Translations under genes and position numbers: made by a program | Shown here: positions 9,098-20,032 of the stretch, in pieces | Layout: every line of letters begins with the position of its first letter | Position numbering within the stretch: the first letter of the stretch is position 1 | Notes under the pieces: generated by a model | Told to the model about the DNA's origin: nothing | Seen by the model: only the letters and a program-made list of their open reading frames with translations | Database searches by the model: none | Assembly: GCF_029168945.1 (NCBI RefSeq) | Contig: NC_083602.1 | Span: 45,073,442-45,137,441, forward strand | Reading direction: 5' to 3' | Length of the DNA: 64,000 bases | Source of the DNA: Cannabis sativa | Lineage: Eukaryota > Streptophyta > Magnoliopsida > Rosales > Cannabaceae

Positions 9098-11022
9098 TGT
9101 TGGGTTTTATGCCCTAAATAAAACTCATTACAATCTGATTAGTTATCAATTTAGAAGTGAAGTATGATTACATGTACGTTACATGTTTATGGTTTAATAC
9201 ATATACTTGATATATACACAAAATCAGTTAAATCCAGAACATATAGTTATTCACAATTACAGTATCGTCAATACAGTGGAATGTGATTGTGATTATATGA
9301 TTCAAAAGATTTGGTCCCTGTTCATCAGTGTTTTGGATTTACACTGATGTGATAATCAGTGATGAAGTATACTTACACTTGGAGTAAGTGTTATGTTCTT
9401 TCCAGAACATTGGCAAAGTATACTGGTTTCGAATGCATGGAGTATGCATTGGACTGGACCGATATTGAACTTGGTTAAAGATATTGTAAACTTACCGTTG
9501 TATCTTTCCAAGTCAATGTCAGAAGTTGATCTTAGATTAAAAGAATCTAAATCCTGATATGCTTAGGCTCAATCTCAGGAGTGCTATTATTATTCTTTGA
9601 TTTATTAGTTAAAGCCTACCTTTGGGTCAGGATAATACATATATTTTGGGAACATGATAGCATAACTGAATGGGAGTGCTAAACATAAATATGGAAATCT
9701 ATAGCTTCTACTGATGTATAGAAGTAAAGTGATGATTCCTTTTGAGCTTAGTTAAATAGAAGTAAATGGATGAGCTCTTGTTTGAGTGATTATATATTAG
9801 ATCACTAAAACATCATTTACAGGTAGCTAAGTGTTCAAATGGGCAAAATACATTGAGGGGTGTAAACGGTAAATTGGTCCCGTCTCGATGTAAATCATCT
9901 ATATAGAGGATCTCTAAATCACATTAAGATTATAACAATTGTTAAATGAGATAGCATATTGATATCGTGAAACATATGATATGCTCTATATAAGTCTGAG
10001 AGTGCAGTTCCGAGTTCTAAGAATAGATTCAATGAGGAATTAATAAGTTAGGGATTTACTTGGTAAATCGGTTCAACTTATTGGAAGCTCAGAATATAGA
10101 TCCATGGTCCCCATTCTAGTTGAGACTATACTGTTTGTAAGACTCTATAATTGATTTATGATTAATCAATTATAATTCTAAAAGTTAGACTATGTCTAAT
10201 TTGTGAATTCTCACAGTTTAGGGATGAAATTGTAAATAAAAGGGTTTCTAGGTTTAATGATTAATTATGAGACTTTGCATGTCTAAATTAATAATTATTT
10301 TAAATGGCAATATTATTTAATAATCTATTTTAGTTATTAAATAATTAGTTTTGGCATTTAAATGATTAGAATTGGAAAAATGGCATTTTTGGAGAAATAG
10401 AAATAAAATTGAGGAAACTGCAAAATCCATATGAGGCCCATACACACCATGGCCGGCCACATGATTGCATGTTTCCCAATTATTATTTTCAATTTAATTT
10501 GCCATATAATTGCTAATCAAAGTCTAGCCTAAATAGGAAAGTGGTGAATCACACTAAATAAGGCAGTTATTCAATTACACAGTAAAAGAGGAAACTGTTT
10601 ATTTGGAAAGTTGTGGTCTTCCCTTTTCCTATTTATAGCCGCCCCCTCTCTACTCTTCTTGTGCATGAGAAAACTTTGCTTTGCATTGTGTGTCACACGA
10701 AATCAAGAGAGAAATTTCGAAATTCCTAGTGAGAGAGAAGTGCCCACACACATCATTCAGTACCTCATTATAGTTTGGAAGACTGTGAAGGATCACATCC
10801 AACTGAAGAACTTTCGGTCTCAGATCTTGATTATACTCTGCTACAGACAGGAATCAAGGGTTAGAGATCTGAGTGGAAGGAGACATTAATTCCACTGCAA
10901 TCACTGTAAGTTATTCTTAACTTTTATGTGTTTATTTCATCGTTTTAGAAGTTCAATATTAGGTTGTTAAATCAACATACTTGTTAGTAGATCTAAGATC
11001 CTGGATAAATATAATTCCAACA
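9098..11022 (+). repeat. 5' LTR of element B
   Basis: The LTR begins TGTTGGGTTTTATGCCC and ends TTCCAACA, 1925 bases. A TATA-like TATTTATAG lies near 10630, shortly before a CT-rich GCCGCCCCCTCTC stretch. The short open frame at 10611-10889 is LTR sequence and not a gene. The promoter half matches the LTR of element I better than its own partner at 16831-18280. Confidence 0.88.
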
Positions 11023-11024
11023 AC

Positions 11025-11041
11025 TGGCACCAGAGCCATGG
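11025..11041 (+). promoter_or_regulatory. Primer-binding site of element B
   Basis: TGGCACCAGAGCCATGG starts two bases after the LTR. The usual plant copia site, complementary to the initiator tRNA-Met 3' end, is TGGTATCAGAGC; here TAT is replaced by CAC. Element F at 46018 carries the unmutated form. Confidence 0.8.
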
Positions 11042-11376
11042 TAATTGATTTGCTTGCAAGAAATTTGGACTTAAAACGATTTGTTTGTGATTTGGATGGT
11101 TTCATGATGTGTCATATTGATGTTTGATTGATGTTTGTGAATTCTGGGAAAAATAATTGATTGTCTGTATCTGGAATTATTTTTATTGGATAGCTTGGAA
11201 AATTCTAAGCAATTTACTTTTTTACAGAACTCGATTTCGATTTAATTTGAATTAGTTATGAATTTTTTAAAATCGAAAAAAACCTAGGTGGTGAGAACCT
11301 TCCCTACGCGCGCGGAAATCATGCGCAGGGGTGCTTGCGCCCAGTTTTCTGGGCTATGTCTCCCCTTCTACGCGCG

Positions 11377-11403
11377 CGGACAGCATGCTTTGCATGCTGT
11401 CCG
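11377..11403. repeat. Leader hairpin of element B
   Basis: CGGACAGCATGC, loop TTT, GCATGCTGTCCG: a perfect 12-base-pair stem in an otherwise AT-rich leader, 0.35 kb after the primer site. Element C has the matching hairpin at 24720-24746 with one compensated base pair (C:G here, T:A there). Confidence 0.85.
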
Positions 11404-12351
11404 TACCACCTGCTATTTTCTTCGTTTTCTTCGATTTTTCATGCTATTTCATGGAATTAAATTCCGATTTTTTGTGTAGTTTTGTATGTTGATTTTTGTT
11501 TTTCAAATTTCAAATCTAATTATCAGAAATAAATTAATTTTAATTTTTAAAATTAATTTTAGATATTAGTGCAATTTGATTTTGAAAATGGAAAAAATCA
11601 AGTTTTGCTTACCTCTTTTCTTATTTCTTTTAAAATTTGATTATTTTATTTTTTTAAGGTCAGATATTAATTTATTTTTTTTGGTAACTTGACCTTAATT
11701 AAAATAAGATCAAAATAATCATGATAATTTTAAAAGAGGAAATAAGGTATTTTTGTTAACTTTTAAATTTTGTTATTTTTCAATTAAATTAAATTGTAAA
11801 ATAAGAAAAGGGTATGTATTTACCATTTTCTATTTTATTATTTGATTTATTAAATAACATGAAATTTAAAAGGAAAGTTAGCAATTTAATTTTGAAATGC
11901 ATTTAGGTTACCCAAAACCTAATTTTTCAAAATGGTAGGTTTAATTTTAATTTTATTTTTCGAAATATAGATTTAAAATTAAATAAATCCTACATCCAAC
12001 TATCCAGATCTAACCTTGTTGCAGGAGTATGTGTTTTAGATTGTTTGTAAGTTTTTCTAAAACCTATTATTACTTGATCTAAATTGCCAGGGTTAACTTG
12101 TTGACAGATCAAATGATCTGATTTTAACCCATGGTTCAATTGATGATAGATCAAGTAGATAATTTGTAACAGGTAATTTTTTACAAACTTCTTTCATCTG
12201 TGTATGACCTAGTAACATGATAGGATCCATCCAAATCTGTGTGTCTGTGTGAGCCTATATGTTTAATTTCTATTATAGATACATATAGGTTGTTGTTGCT
12301 AAATAAAATGTCATAACCTGATAGATTTTATTTAGGCTCATTTAGTTAATG

Positions 12352-12520
12352 GGCCTATTCAATTAATAACAGTTATTCATTTTAAGGTTAAATTCCTCTC
12401 TTTTGGGCCTTGTGTGAGAGTTGGGAGCCTTAGAAGTGGGTGCGACATACTGGACCCAGCCCCCCCTCACATGAACAACCCCAATTGTGAAGGCCCATTT
12501 GCCTGATTTGGATAACTGTG
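12352..12520 (+). repeat. Conserved leader island 1 (element B copy)
   Basis: A GC-richer block contains CCTTGTGTGAGAGTTGGGAG, then CGACATACTG, then CCCCCTCACATGAAC, then CCCCAATTGTGAAGG. The same block occurs in the leaders of C (23575-23750), E (39721-39890), F (47295-47460) and D (56710-56870), always in sense with the element. It is much better conserved than the A/T sequence around it and has no shared open frame. Its role is unknown. Confidence 0.8.
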
Positions 12521-13557
12521 CTAGATTAATTATATTAGTTTGACCTAATAAAATTGAATAGCAACATAATTAATTTCTTCGAAATTAATTTAAGAAAAAC
12601 ATAGTTTAATGAATTTCATTTCTAGATAAACTATTTGTATTTTTCTTGTATTTAATTAAATAAAGAATTTTAACTAACTAGATTCTTTCTGAAACTTACT
12701 TTTATTATTTCATTAAATATTCTTATTTAAGTTATGAATTAGTGATTACTAATTTTTCCTTTTAACTGAAATTTGAATATATTTTGATAATAATATTAAG
12801 CTGAGGAATTCTAGGAATTAGTTATTGAAGATTCTTAAAAGATATTATTTTAAGTTGGTTTAAACTTAAAAGGGAATATCTTTAAATTAGGTAGTTAACA
12901 CCTAATTTTGATATTTAATTAGATTTTGGAAAATTTTAAGTTTGTATTTATAGATTCTTTCTATAATAACTTAAATCAGATATTTTCCAAATCTTGAAAA
13001 GATACTTAGTAGAATTGAGATATTTTCTAGATATTAATTTCCATACTAATTATTATTTCTAATATAGGAAAATATCATTTATTGTGAAATTAATTGTTTA
13101 ATAATTAATTTTGGTACAATTCAATTAAGGATATTTTTCCTTGTATTAAATTGGAAATTAATGATTAAGCCTTCTCTATACTTAATTATTTATTTCCTGA
13201 ATTTAATACATTTAATTAAATTGAAAATTAAATATCTGAGTTGATTTTCATAATGATACTTAGATATTGTTATTTTCATGATATTTAATTAAATAAGAAA
13301 ATTATTTTAAGTTGGGTATTTCCATAACAACTTAAATTTGAATAGTTTTCAAAATATATTCTATTTATTTTATTAATCATTTTTTCAAAATTGCATTTAA
13401 TTATGCAAGATGATTTTGAATTTATCTTGAAAGATAGATTGAAGTTGTAAATTAATTATTTTAATTAATTTTGAATCAACTTAAATCAATGATCTTTTCA
13501 TTTAATGATTAATCTAAAATAAAGGAACTGAAATATATTATTAGAAATTGGACTAAT

Positions 13558-13648
13558 TATGTGGCCGGCCATGGTGTGTATGGGCCTCATATGGATTTTG
13601 CAGTTTCCTCAATTTTATTTCTATTTCTCCAAAAATGCCATTTTTCCA
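13558..13648 (-). repeat. Inverted copy of element B's own 5' LTR segment
   Basis: About 91 bases, from ATGTGGCCGGCC to GCCATTTTTCCA, are the exact reverse complement of 10371-10461 in the 5' LTR, with no mismatch seen. Compared with element F, the piece stands where about 0.6 kb of leader (F 48540-49130) should be. Confidence 0.85.
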
Positions 13649-13659
13649 TTTTTCCTCAG

Positions 13660-14030
13660 TTTTACATCGCGTTTGTTTTAGTGAGTAATCCTCCCTAATG
13701 GAGGAACGTTCATTAGCAATTTCGCACCGTTTAATCTCGAAAGATAACTAGTTTGTAAGTGTTTTATATGGTATGGATCACCCTAATGGTGGCGACCATA
13801 TTTGACTTGCAAATTGCGGAACAATGGTAGTAGCTCATAAGATAGAATAGCCTTGACTCTCGCCTAAACGGTACAACGCTGGATTCCAATCTTGATCGAA
13901 TAAAAGGTTGCTAGAATGTTTAAAATTTTAGATGAGCTGACAACTCTATTCAATAGATGGTAGCTTTGACTCTCGCTTAAACAGGACACTGATATCAGTT
14001 TGCTGAAAAACCTTGGAAATTATTTAGGAT
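13660..14030 (+). repeat. Conserved leader island 2 (element B copy)
   Basis: The block holds two TTGACTCTCGC(C/T)TAAAC motifs, each followed by GG and ACA, about 115 bases apart. Between them lies ATTCCAATCTTGATCGAATA and ATAAAAGGTTGCTAGAATG. Copies lie at 22530-22870 (C), 37610-38010 (E), 49120-49515 (F) and 54770-55140 (D), in sense with each element and just before gag where gag exists. It has no open frame. Confidence 0.8.
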
Positions 14031-14168
14031 TGAATTTTTTTTTTTAGTATTTTCTTATATCATTCCTACTTGCTATGTGCTTATAATTTCTGAATTGATT
14101 TTGTGTTAAACCATTATTGATTTCTATTTGTTCATTTCTATTATTTTGTAGTATCCTGTATTATCATA

Positions 14169-15034
14169 ATGAATCCCATGTTATCACTGTTGACTGAAAA
14201 TAAGCTAAATGGATCTAGCTTTCCCAAATGGAATGAGAACATTAACATTGCTCTCATAGGAGAAAGTGCCTTGTTTGTTTTGACTGAGCCGTCAACTGAA
14301 GTGCCTGGGATAATGCATCCAAAGCTGTGAAAGAAAAGTATGAGCGTTGGCAGAAAGCAAATGACAAAGCTCTATACTTTATGCTTTCCAGCATGGTTGA
14401 CACCCTCAAAACTCGGCTTTCTAAAATCGAAAAGGCTGCTGAAGTAATGACGAAGTTAAATGAGATATTCGGTAAGGCATCACTTCAGTCACGCTTTGAC
14501 GCGACTAAGAAGTACATCAATGCACGGATGAAACCCCATCAAAACGTGCGTGACCATGTTCTCCTCATGGCAAGTTATTTCCAAGAAGCCCAAGATCACG
14601 GTGCTGAAATTGATAGCGCTACTCAAGTAAGCCTTATCTTGAATGGTGTGACTCCAGAATTTCTACCATACACATCAAATTATGTCATGAATAAGAAGGA
14701 AATAGACTTTCATGAGTTAGTCAATGACCTTCAAACTTATGAAAATTTGATGGGAGGACCCAAGAAGAAAGGGAGTAAACCTCACAATCCTGGGAATGGT
14801 AATGGGACGATAAAACCTAAAGCAAATATTGCATCTGCTTCAAAACCCAAATTGAAGAAGAAGTGGAAGAACACCAAGAAGAATGCAAAAGCCATGAAAA
14901 ACAAAAAGGCTGCTGCTTCTGGTGATGCTACACTTAAAGGAAAGTGTTTCTACTGCAATGAAAAAGGTCATTGGAAACCCCAATGTCCTAAACGCCTTGC
15001 AAAGAAACAAGGTATTTCTATTTATAAACTTTAA
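14169..15034 (+). pseudogene. Copia-type gag with one frameshift (element B)
   Basis: Gag forms the particle that packages the element RNA. The start MNPMLSLLTENKLNG at 14169 matches element D's gag. A one-base deletion near 14311 (CCTGGGATAATG, where D has one more G) shifts the frame; the rest is open from 14327. The middle (RFDATKKYINARM, LILNGVTPEFLPYTSNYVM) is the UBN2/retrotransposon gag domain. The C-terminus has a lysine-rich linker and one zinc knuckle, CFYCNEKGHWKPQCP (CX2CX4HX4C). It ends before any protease, with a stop after GISIYKL. Without the deletion its length would equal D's 288 residues. Confidence 0.85.
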
Positions 15035-16830
15035 GAGTTTTAGTGAATTATTATCCAATTGGATTTATGATTCTGGACTAACTTTGTTTATTTGTTTTCT
15101 TCTTCTTATAGGCCAAGCTACTTGAACTCAGATGAGTTGGATCGGAAAGCTGGACCAAGGGTGAAATCGTCCAGATGAAGATGAAGCTCTTCTATCTATT
15201 TTTTGAATAAATTGTTTTAGTTTAAAGACAATTTGGATTTCGAATTTTAGTTAGGGATATTTATCCCTGTTTTTCTCATATTGTTGCAATTTTTTTTTCA
15301 ATAAAGTTTATTTTTTTTTTTCGAATTCAAACCATTGCAATTTATGAGATTGAGCTTCATTTACTTTATCTTCATCAACAACTACCACATTATATTTATA
15401 TGTTTGTATGTGTAAGTGTTTTTATTATTGATGCAAATTCTATAATATTTATAACTCTTCATAGAGTTATATTAAATAAACACTAGAAACTAATTCTATG
15501 TTTATTAATAATTGTTAATTCTAATACAATTACTAAGAATTTGTTTAATAAAAGGATATTTTGATCTGATAGTGGTGGAGAAAAGTTAAGAAAATTATGC
15601 AGTTCAATGATCTTTTATATCTAATGAACTCTGGATAGTATTCAACTCCACATAAACTCTATCACACTTAGAGAATCATGATCTTTACAACCTTTAGGGG
15701 TGGATCATAATCTCTATATACTTAGGGGTGGAGTTTATCCACAATACCCTATATGTATATACTTAGGGGTGGAGTCTATTCCACAATTCCCTATGTAACA
15801 CATATTTTCTTTAAACATGGAAGTAATATAATGACTTAGCTATTACCAATATAAATCCTTGATCTTGATTGTATGTTCCATTTTGTTTTACTATTGTAAG
15901 TAAAAGTTTGATATCTATAAAAGTTCTTTGATAAAGTTTCACACTACCTTAATTGAGTGGGAGAATTTTAAAATTCTATTCCCATATTCATTAGGTTGAC
16001 ACTTGTGATAGGTACTTAAGAACACTACTGAAAAGAAAATCTAACCATTCACATGGATAGGTATAACTTATCAAAATTATGAGAATAAGATAAAGAACTC
16101 TAGTTCAGTCTATTCGAATGACTTGAACCAAGAATTCTTAATCCTCATAAAATTTTATGGTATCTTAATTTTGATTACTTAATCTCTGGCATGTATTTTT
16201 CACTTCAAATACTAGTCTGCTATGTTGATGACTTAGTCTTAACTTAAAGTTTCAGACTAATACAAAAGTCACAACTAGGTAACTCTCCAAACAATCAGAG
16301 GTTAAAAGTATTATTTAACCAGACATCTGCTATTGAGTGGGAGCTATCTGAGATGTAATCAAATAGGGAACATTAGAAGATATTCAAGAAAGATTTATGA
16401 AAGTGATCTATATGTTAGATATTAAGGAACTGTGTATCAGTTGTCCTTGTATCTCACCATCTCATTTTGAAATTCTTGAGATGGTGCTTACTTTGGGAGT
16501 GGAAGAGTAATTCTATAATAATTCAAGCTCTACCAGAGAAGAATTATAACTTTGGAAATTAGAAAATACCAAGAAAGTTATATTACTGAAGAAAAGTCTA
16601 CACTGTATTATCTCAATTACATATTTTAAAATATGAGAGATATGTCTTCTGTTAATTCAGATGTACTTTTAAAACAGTAAAGATTTCAGTATCCCTTGAT
16701 GAGTAAAGCATATAGTAAAGGATGTTTCATAAGTGTATTTATGAACTAGTTTCCAGAAGTTTGGGTGGATTCAAATATACTACACTTGATTTGAAGATCA
16801 AGACATCAGATTGACCTATTTGCACACTTA
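15035..16830 (+). pseudogene. Pol relic and 3' untranslated part of element B
   Basis: There is no open frame. Short stretches still match pol of element C. GATCTGATAGTGGTGGAGAA near 15570 corresponds to C's LRTDRGGEY integrase motif, and a CAGACATCTGCTATTGAG stretch near 16320 corresponds to the RPDICYA motif before RNase H. The same reduced arrangement occurs in D (31822-32920 and 43017-43724), so the loss predates both copies. The polypurine tract is deleted at about 16826. Confidence 0.6.
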
Positions 16831-18280
16831 ATCAGCGATGATGTGTACTTACACTTGGAGTAAGTGTTATGTTCTTTCCAGGACATTAGCAAAGTACACT
16901 AGTTTTGAATGTATGGAGTATACATTGGACTGGACCGATATTGCAACTAAGTTAAGATATTACAAACTTACCGTTATATATCTTTCCAAGTCAATATCAG
17001 TAGTTGATCTTAAGATTAAAATAATCTAAATCCTGATATGCTTAGGCTCAACTCAGGAGTACTATTCATGTTCTTTGATTTATTAGTTAAGCCTACTTTT
17101 GGGTCAGGGGGATACGTATATTTTGGGAACATGATAGTATGATTGAGTGGGAGTGCTGAACATAAATTTGGAATCTATAGCTTCTACTGGTGTATAAAAG
17201 TCAAGTGATGATTCCCTTGGAGCTTAGCAAATAGAAGTAAGTGGATGAGCTCTTGTTTAACTGACTAATTATTAGATCACTAAATACCATTTACAGGTAG
17301 CTAAGTGTTTTAAGAGGCAAAATACATTGAGGGGTGAGAACGGTAAAATTATCCCATCTCGATGTAAATCATCTATATATAGGATCTTAAATCACAATAA
17401 GATTATAACAATGGTTAAATGAGATAGCATATCTATATCGTGGAACATATAATATACTCTATATAAGTCTAAGAGTGCAATTCTATGTTCTAAGAGTGGA
17501 TTCAACGAAGAATTAATAAGTAGGAATTTACTTGGTAAATTCGGTTCACTTATTGGAAGCTCAGCATATAGATCCATGGTCCCCATTGTAGTTGAGCACA
17601 TTCTGCTTGTAAGACTCAATCATTGATTCGTGATTGGTCAATTATAATTCTAAAGTTACACTATGTCTAATTTGTGAATTTTCACTAAGCAGGGGTGAAA
17701 TTATAAAGAAAAGAGATTCTAGGTTTATTTATTTATTAATGGACTTTATATGTCTAGTTAATAAGTAAATTAAATGAAAATATTATTTAATAAGCTATTT
17801 TAGTTATTATAAAATTAGTTTTGGCATTTAAATGGTTAGAATTGAAAAATTGGCATTTTTGAGAAAATAGAAATAAAATTTGTTAAAACTGCAAAATCAA
17901 GTGGGGCCCATTCTATACACCTTGGCCGACCACTTATTGTGGAATTTCAAATTGATATTTTCATTATTTTAATGCCAAATAATTCCTAACCTAAACCTAA
18001 TAGTTGCCTATAAATAGAAAGTGATGGCTCAGTCAAATAGTAACTTTAAAAAACCTTTTCTGTCAGAAATTTCTCTCTTCAGAAAAACTGAGCCTTCCCT
18101 TTGCTATACCTTGGCCGAACCCCTCTCTTCTCTTTTCTTCTTCTATATTTCGAACCTAGTGAAAGAGTGAGTGCCCACACACAGCAAGTAGTAACTCAAT
18201 CATAGATTGGAAGACTGTGAAGGATCAAACTCAAAGAGAAGGACATTCGGGCTCAGATCATGATAATACTCTACGACAGG
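16831..18280 (+). repeat. 3' LTR of element B, both ends missing
   Basis: The sequence enters the LTR at CAGCGATGATGTGTAC, about 270 bases inside the usual start. It runs to CTCTACGACAGG, about 170 bases short of the usual end. Its promoter half (CCTATAAATAGAAAGTG, then GAAATTTCTCTCTTCAG) is of the D type and differs from B's 5' LTR. At about 18280 it joins the opposite-facing LTR of element C. Confidence 0.75.
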
Positions 18281-18738
18281 ATTAAGATCATTTGATCTAG
18301 GATCAACTAGGCGATATTGACTTGAATAGATATTGCGGTAAGTTTAATAAATCTAAGTCAAAGTTCAATATCGGTCCCTTCCGATGCATACTCCATGCAT
18401 CCAACCTGAGCTTTACTTTAACCAATGCTCTTGGAAAGAACATAGCATTTCTCCAAATGCAAGTAAACTCTGTTGTATCAGTAAAACCCTGTGTCTGATA
18501 AATCTAGGAATCTTTATTCACAGAGTCATGTTTACTTTCCAATATGTTGATAACACAATAAACATGATCAAGTATGTGAAAAGGGTTTCAGATGAATTTA
18601 TAAATCTAATAGACAAGCAATTAATAAGGTGAACCAAAACATACACAAATGAATGAAAAATACTTATGTTTCTTTATTGATGCTGAATAAAATGGATTAC
18701 ATTTAAATGGAGTTTTATTTAGGGCATAAAACCCAACA
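18281..18738 (-). repeat. 3' LTR fragment of element C
   Basis: This is the 458-base start part of the LTR (in element sense), ending on the plus strand with CATAAAACCCAACA. It matches 26590-27042 of C's other LTR. The missing part is replaced by B's LTR, with CAGGA shared at the junction. No target duplication is left. Confidence 0.8.
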
Positions 18739-18754
18739 AACTCCCACTTGCACT
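18739..18754 (-). promoter_or_regulatory. Polypurine tract of element C
   Basis: On the minus strand this reads AGTGCAAGTGGGAGTT directly before the LTR. The same tract precedes the 3' LTR of D (31822), E (34818) and F (ends 52306). It primes plus-strand cDNA in this family. Confidence 0.75.
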
Positions 18755-18767
18755 AATATAAAACTAA

Positions 18768-20003
18768 TCAGTACATATCAATTAATCCTAAATTCTGACG
18801 GTGCTTTTCAAATGCAGTCACGGCCAAGACTTTGGTGAATGGATCAGCTAAGTTGTCTTTAGTGTCCACTTTCTCAACTAGTACATCCCCTCTTGCCACA
18901 TATTCTTTGATGACGTTATACTTCCTTTCTATGTGTTTGCTTCTCTTGTGGCTTTGAGGTTCCTTACTGTTGGCTATTGCTCCATTATTATCACAAAGTA
19001 GGACCAGAGGCTGTTCCATTCCAAACACGACACCGATACTGGTGAAGAACTTTCTTAGCCAGACAAGCTCTTTAGCAGCTTCTGCTGGAACTATGTATTC
19101 AGCTTCCATCGTCGAGTCCGATATCACAGTTTGTTTTGCACTTCTCCAAACCACTACTCCACCCCCAAGAGTAAACACCATCCCAGATGTAGATTTCCTG
19201 TATTCAAGACATGCCTGGAAATCTGAATCAGTATAGCCTATGGGATTTAAAGCACCACCCTTGTAGACTAACACAAGATTCCTTGTACTCTTTAAGTATT
19301 TCAGAATATACTTAACTGCATTCCAATGTTCCTGTCCTGGATTAGACTGATACCTGCTCACAATTCGAACTGCATAGCAGATGTCAGGTCTAGTGCATAA
19401 CATTGCATACATTAGACTTCCAACTGCAGAAGCATAGGGAACTTTTGCCATGTCCTCTATCTCTTGAGGATCAGTAGGAGACTGTTCCTTAGATAGATAA
19501 ATACCATATCTAGAAGGCATGTTTGCCCCATTGGTGTTGTTCATGGAGAATCTCTCTAAAACTTTGTCAATGTAGGTTGTTTGAGAGAGAGCAAGAGATC
19601 TGTTCTTCCAGTTTCTGATAATCTGAATACCAGGAACATAGGCTGCTTCACCCAAATCTTTCATAACGAATTGAGTGTTAAACCATTCCTTGATGTGAGT
19701 CATTTTCTTGATATTGTTTCTAATAATCAAAATGTCGTCAACATAAAGGACCAGGAATACTACTACTTGGTCTTCCTTGAGTTGGTAAACACAAGGTTCA
19801 TCTTCATTCTGAAGAAAGCCGTAGGTCTTGATGATTTCATCAAACCTTTTATTCCATGAGCGAGAAGCTTGCTTAAGTCCATAGATAGACCTATTTAATT
19901 TGCAAACTTTCTTTTCCTGCCCTGGAAGAACATAGCGTTCTAGTTGCTTCATATAGATGGTTTCTTCAAGTACCCCATTAAGGAAGGCAGTCTTGACATC
20001 CAT
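18768..20003 (-). pseudogene. Copia reverse transcriptase and RNase H (element C)
   Basis: The 411-residue open part begins at the conserved MDVKTAFLNG. It has YGLKQASR at 41-48, catalytic YVDD at 87-90 and TRPDICYAV at 204-212. RNase H motifs follow: TDSDFQAC (258-265), STMEAEY (297-303) and CDNNGAI (337-343), with HKRSKHIE and NLADPFTK at the end. All catalytic residues are present. The N-terminal part of RT (GCKWVYRKKR, ARLVAKGYTQ) lies in the preceding ORF, separated by a frameshift near 20030. The stop is natural, 30 bases before the LTR. Confidence 0.9.
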
Positions 20004-20032
20004 TTGCCAGATTTCATAATCGAAAGCAGCAG

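Larger units (their letters stand above)
11042..14168 (+). other. Leader of element B, no protein
   Basis: This is an AT-rich, non-coding stretch. It holds a GC hairpin (11377-11403), conserved island 1 (about 12352-12520), an inverted LTR fragment (about 13558-13648) and conserved island 2 (about 13660-14030). A TATTTTGTAG that looks like a 3' splice site ends at 14151, 17 bases before the gag ATG. Between these landmarks I see only A/T runs. Confidence 0.7.
9098..18280 (+). mobile_element. Element B: gag-only copia-type LTR element, recombinant
   Basis: It starts with a full LTR (9098-11022), then a primer site, a 3.1-kb leader, gag (14169-15034), 1.8 kb of pol relic and a 3' LTR that lacks both ends (16831-18280). 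The five bases before it are TGTAC, but the matching duplicate is lost. The 5' LTR and 3' LTR belong to different subtypes, and the leader carries an inverted piece of the 5' LTR. It is therefore a rearranged copy. Confidence 0.8.

Noticed and set aside
10611..10889. A 92-codon frame near the end of B's 5' LTR
   Set aside because: It begins at the TATA region and runs through U5-like sequence. The other LTRs do not preserve it.
11025..11041. tRNA-like sequence matching the end of initiator tRNA-Met
   Set aside because: It is a primer-binding site next to an LTR. No cloverleaf or full tRNA gene is present.
17392..17619. A recurring frame starting MSLTSRM, also at 30762 and 59100
   Set aside because: It is LTR sequence antisense to the element with no protein features; it repeats with the LTR.
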